DNA of 64,000 nt from Mucilaginibacter terrae (GTDB lineage Bacteria; Bacteroidota; Bacteroidia; Sphingobacteriales; Sphingobacteriaceae), in contig NZ_JAVLVU010000001.1 in the NCBI RefSeq assembly GCF_031951985.1, forward strand, positions 930,001 to 994,000, given 5' to 3'. Made by a program: the position numbers and the translations under genes. The notes beneath the pieces were generated by a model that saw nothing but the letters and a program-made list of their open reading frames with translations, made no database searches and was not told the DNA's origin. Positions 62,676 through 64,000 of this stretch are shown here, piece after piece. Positions within the stretch are counted from its first letter, which is position 1; each line of letters starts with the position of its first letter.

Positions 62676-63437
62676 CTACTGCCTCTGCCTCACAGCCTCA
62701 TAGAGTATCACTCCTGCCGATACCGACACGTTCAATGATTCGATCTCGCCAAACATGGGTATTTTAGCCAGGTGGTCGGATATGCGGATTATATCGTTGC
62801 GGATACCATCCTCTTCCGAACCCATTATGATTGCCGTTGGGGCGGTATAGTCGGGCTTATAAATATAATCATTGGTTTTTTCGGTGCAGCAAACCAGTTG
62901 CAGACCAGATTCCTGCAAAAATCTCACAGTCTGCACAAAGTTTTCGTGGCGGCAAACCGGTATTTTATACAATGCACCTGCCGAAGTTTTAACTGCATCG
63001 GCATTAATTTGTGCCGAACCTTTACCGGGTACAATAATAGCATGTACGCCTGAACATTCGGCCGTGCGGGCTATGGCTCCCATATTACGAACATCAGTTA
63101 TACTATCCAATACTAAAATAAGCGGCACCTCTCCCTTTTCATAAATTTCGGGAATAATATTTTCTATTTTTTGATAGGTAATTGGTGATACTACTGCTAC
63201 CGCGCCCTGGTGATTTTTGGGAGTCATGCGGTTTAATTTTTCTACCGGAACAAACTGGGCTGTAAGTTCATATTCAGCAATGGTTTGTTTAAGTTCCTGG
63301 TACAATTGCCCGGTTAAACCACGTTGAATATATAATGACTCAATATCTTTGCCTGATACAATAGCTTCGATAATAGCCCTGATGCCAAAAATAAACTGGG
63401 CGTTATTGTTGCGCCGCGGTGCGTAGTTATCTGCCAT
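62676..63437 (-). CDS. rlmB: 23S rRNA (guanosine-2'-O-)-methyltransferase RlmB
   Basis: A 253-residue SpoU/TrmH methyltransferase. The N-terminal substrate-binding domain (about 10-90) is followed by the trefoil-knot domain with DSITDVRNMGAIARTAE (motif 1, with Asn/Arg), GSEEDGI (motif 2) and SLNVSVSAGVILYEA (motif 3). Usually modifies G2251 of 23S rRNA, but similar TrmH enzymes differ in target, so the position is inferred. The ATG at 63435-63437 is preferred; the longer frame starts at a TTG within a TACTTTTG box. Confidence 0.9.
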   Translation of the reverse strand: MADNYAPRRNNNAQFIFGIRAIIEAIVSGKDIESLYIQRGLTGQLYQELKQTIAEYELTAQFVPVEKLNRMTPKNHQGAVAVVSPITYQKIENIIPEIYEKGEVPLILVLDSITDVRNMGAIARTAECSGVHAIIVPGKGSAQINADAVKTSAGALYKIPVCRHENFVQTVRFLQESGLQLVCCTEKTNDYIYKPDYTAPTAIIMGSEEDGIRNDIIRISDHLAKIPMFGEIESLNVSVSAGVILYEAVRQRQ

Positions 63438-63458
63438 ACTGTAAAATAAATAAGGCAG

Positions 63459-63466
63459 CAAAAGTA
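63459..63466 (-). promoter_or_regulatory. -7 box of rlmB
   Basis: TACTTTTG on the minus strand, 21 bases before the ATG. TTG lies 14 bases upstream at 63481-63483, shorter than the usual 18. Confidence 0.4.
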
Positions 63467-63622
63467 ATCATAATTATGCTCAAAAAGCGTTCTATTTAAA
63501 GGTTGGAGTAATCCGGATAAATATCAATACAAAATAGAATTTAAATAATTGAACACTAAGCAGTAAAAAATTTATTAACAGCTGCGTTGGTAAGTTACTA
63601 ACAGCAAACCCGGGCTTTTATC

Positions 63623-63630
63623 TATTTTTG
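63623..63630 (+). promoter_or_regulatory. -7 box of dnaB
   Basis: TATTTTTG, exact TAnnTTTG, 31 bases before the dnaB start. No TTG at the usual -33 distance. Confidence 0.4.
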
Positions 63631-63661
63631 CTCCCCCACGATTTTTGGAGACAGACGCACA

Positions 63662-64000
63662 ATGATATTTGAGAACAGTAACCGGACCAATAACGACCGA
63701 CGTAATAAAACATTCATTCCCAATAACATAGTTTCGGGCAAATTGCCGCCACAGGCACGCGATTTGGAGGAAGCCGTGTTAGGAGCGCTAATGTTAGAGA
63801 AAGACGCTCTATCATCGGTAATTGACGTATTGAAACCGGAGGTGTTTTATGTAGAAGCACACCAAAAAATATTTAACGCTATACGTGTACTGTTTGAGAA
63901 AACCTCACCGGTTGATATTTTAACCGTTACCGCCCAGTTGCGTTTGCAGGGCGAACTGGAAATGGTTGGTGGCGCTTTTACTATTACCGAGTTAACTAAC
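63662..64000 (+). CDS. dnaB: Replicative DNA helicase DnaB, 5' part only
   Basis: The first 113 codons; the gene continues past the window. The basic N-terminal extension MIFENSNRTNNDRRNKTFIPNN precedes the N-terminal domain signature LPPQARDLEEAVLGALMLEKDALSSVIDVLKPEVFYVEAHQKIFNAI and FEKTSPVDILTVTAQL, both characteristic of DnaB. The RecA-like helicase domain is not visible here. Loads at replication forks. Confidence 0.93.
   Translation, partial: MIFENSNRTNNDRRNKTFIPNNIVSGKLPPQARDLEEAVLGALMLEKDALSSVIDVLKPEVFYVEAHQKIFNAIRVLFEKTSPVDILTVTAQLRLQGELEMVGGAFTITELTN

Overview
The window looks like chromosomal DNA of a Bacteroidota member of the Sphingobacteriaceae (Mucilaginibacter/Pedobacter type). 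This is an inference from gene content: futalosine-pathway menaquinone genes, an N-succinyl/N-acetyl-ornithine type arginine operon, a RemB-like outer-membrane protein, NrtR-like NUDIX regulators, many TAnnTTTG promoter boxes typical of the phylum, and AT-rich spacers with palindromic repeats. There are no rRNA genes, CRISPR arrays, transposases, integrases or phage genes; one tRNA-Leu is present. Both window edges cut a gene: a PepSY-like secreted protein on the left and dnaB on the right.

Layout. 1-3150: left-edge secreted protein, then a minus-strand group mqnE - histidine phosphatase - mqnA. 3151-10574: a lipoprotein, alaS, bioB and mgtE, separated by spacers rich in palindromic repeats. 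10670-23809: housekeeping and accessory enzymes (YigZ-like, EamA transporter, ribD/prmC divergent pair, DoxX, a DEDDh exonuclease-GIY-YIG fusion, two related flavin-reductase-fold stress proteins, a kynU-bestrophin-deacetylase operon, and an operon of methionine-sulfoxide reductase, hydrolase and 3-methyladenine glycosylase). 23900-31691: arginine operon in the order leader ORF - GNAT - argG - GNAT - argC - Fic - argD - argF', followed by a PaiB-like gene. 32095-33394: divergent pair of a membrane-anchored XRE protein and a CPBP-type membrane protein. 33620-33701: tRNA-Leu. 33805-52429: large exopolysaccharide locus (UDP-sugar dehydrogenase, Wza, Wzc, Wzx, Wzy, five glycosyltransferases, acetyltransferase, heptose-phosphate genes, RemB-like barrel, initiating phosphoglycosyltransferase). 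52710-56455: two BadF-type sugar-kinase-like paralogues around an NrtR-like regulator, with gap downstream. 56543-64000: a large MG2-like secreted protein, recQ, mannose-1-phosphate guanylyltransferase, rlmB, and the start of dnaB.

Most notable observations: (1) a 41-codon ORF with three consecutive CGA (Arg) codons followed by overlapping, mutually exclusive hairpins directly ahead of the arginine operon, which looks like an attenuation leader; (2) a Fic-domain AMPylase-like gene with its own inhibitory motif lodged inside that operon; (3) valine at the position of the ornithine carbamoyltransferase that decides acetyl- versus succinyl-ornithine use; (4) matching palindromes in front of both BadF-type genes, next to a regulator whose NUDIX catalytic residues are lost, and a second BadF paralogue that has lost its phosphate-binding loop. 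Start codons were moved inward where the longest frame began at TTG/GTG or overlapped a promoter box.
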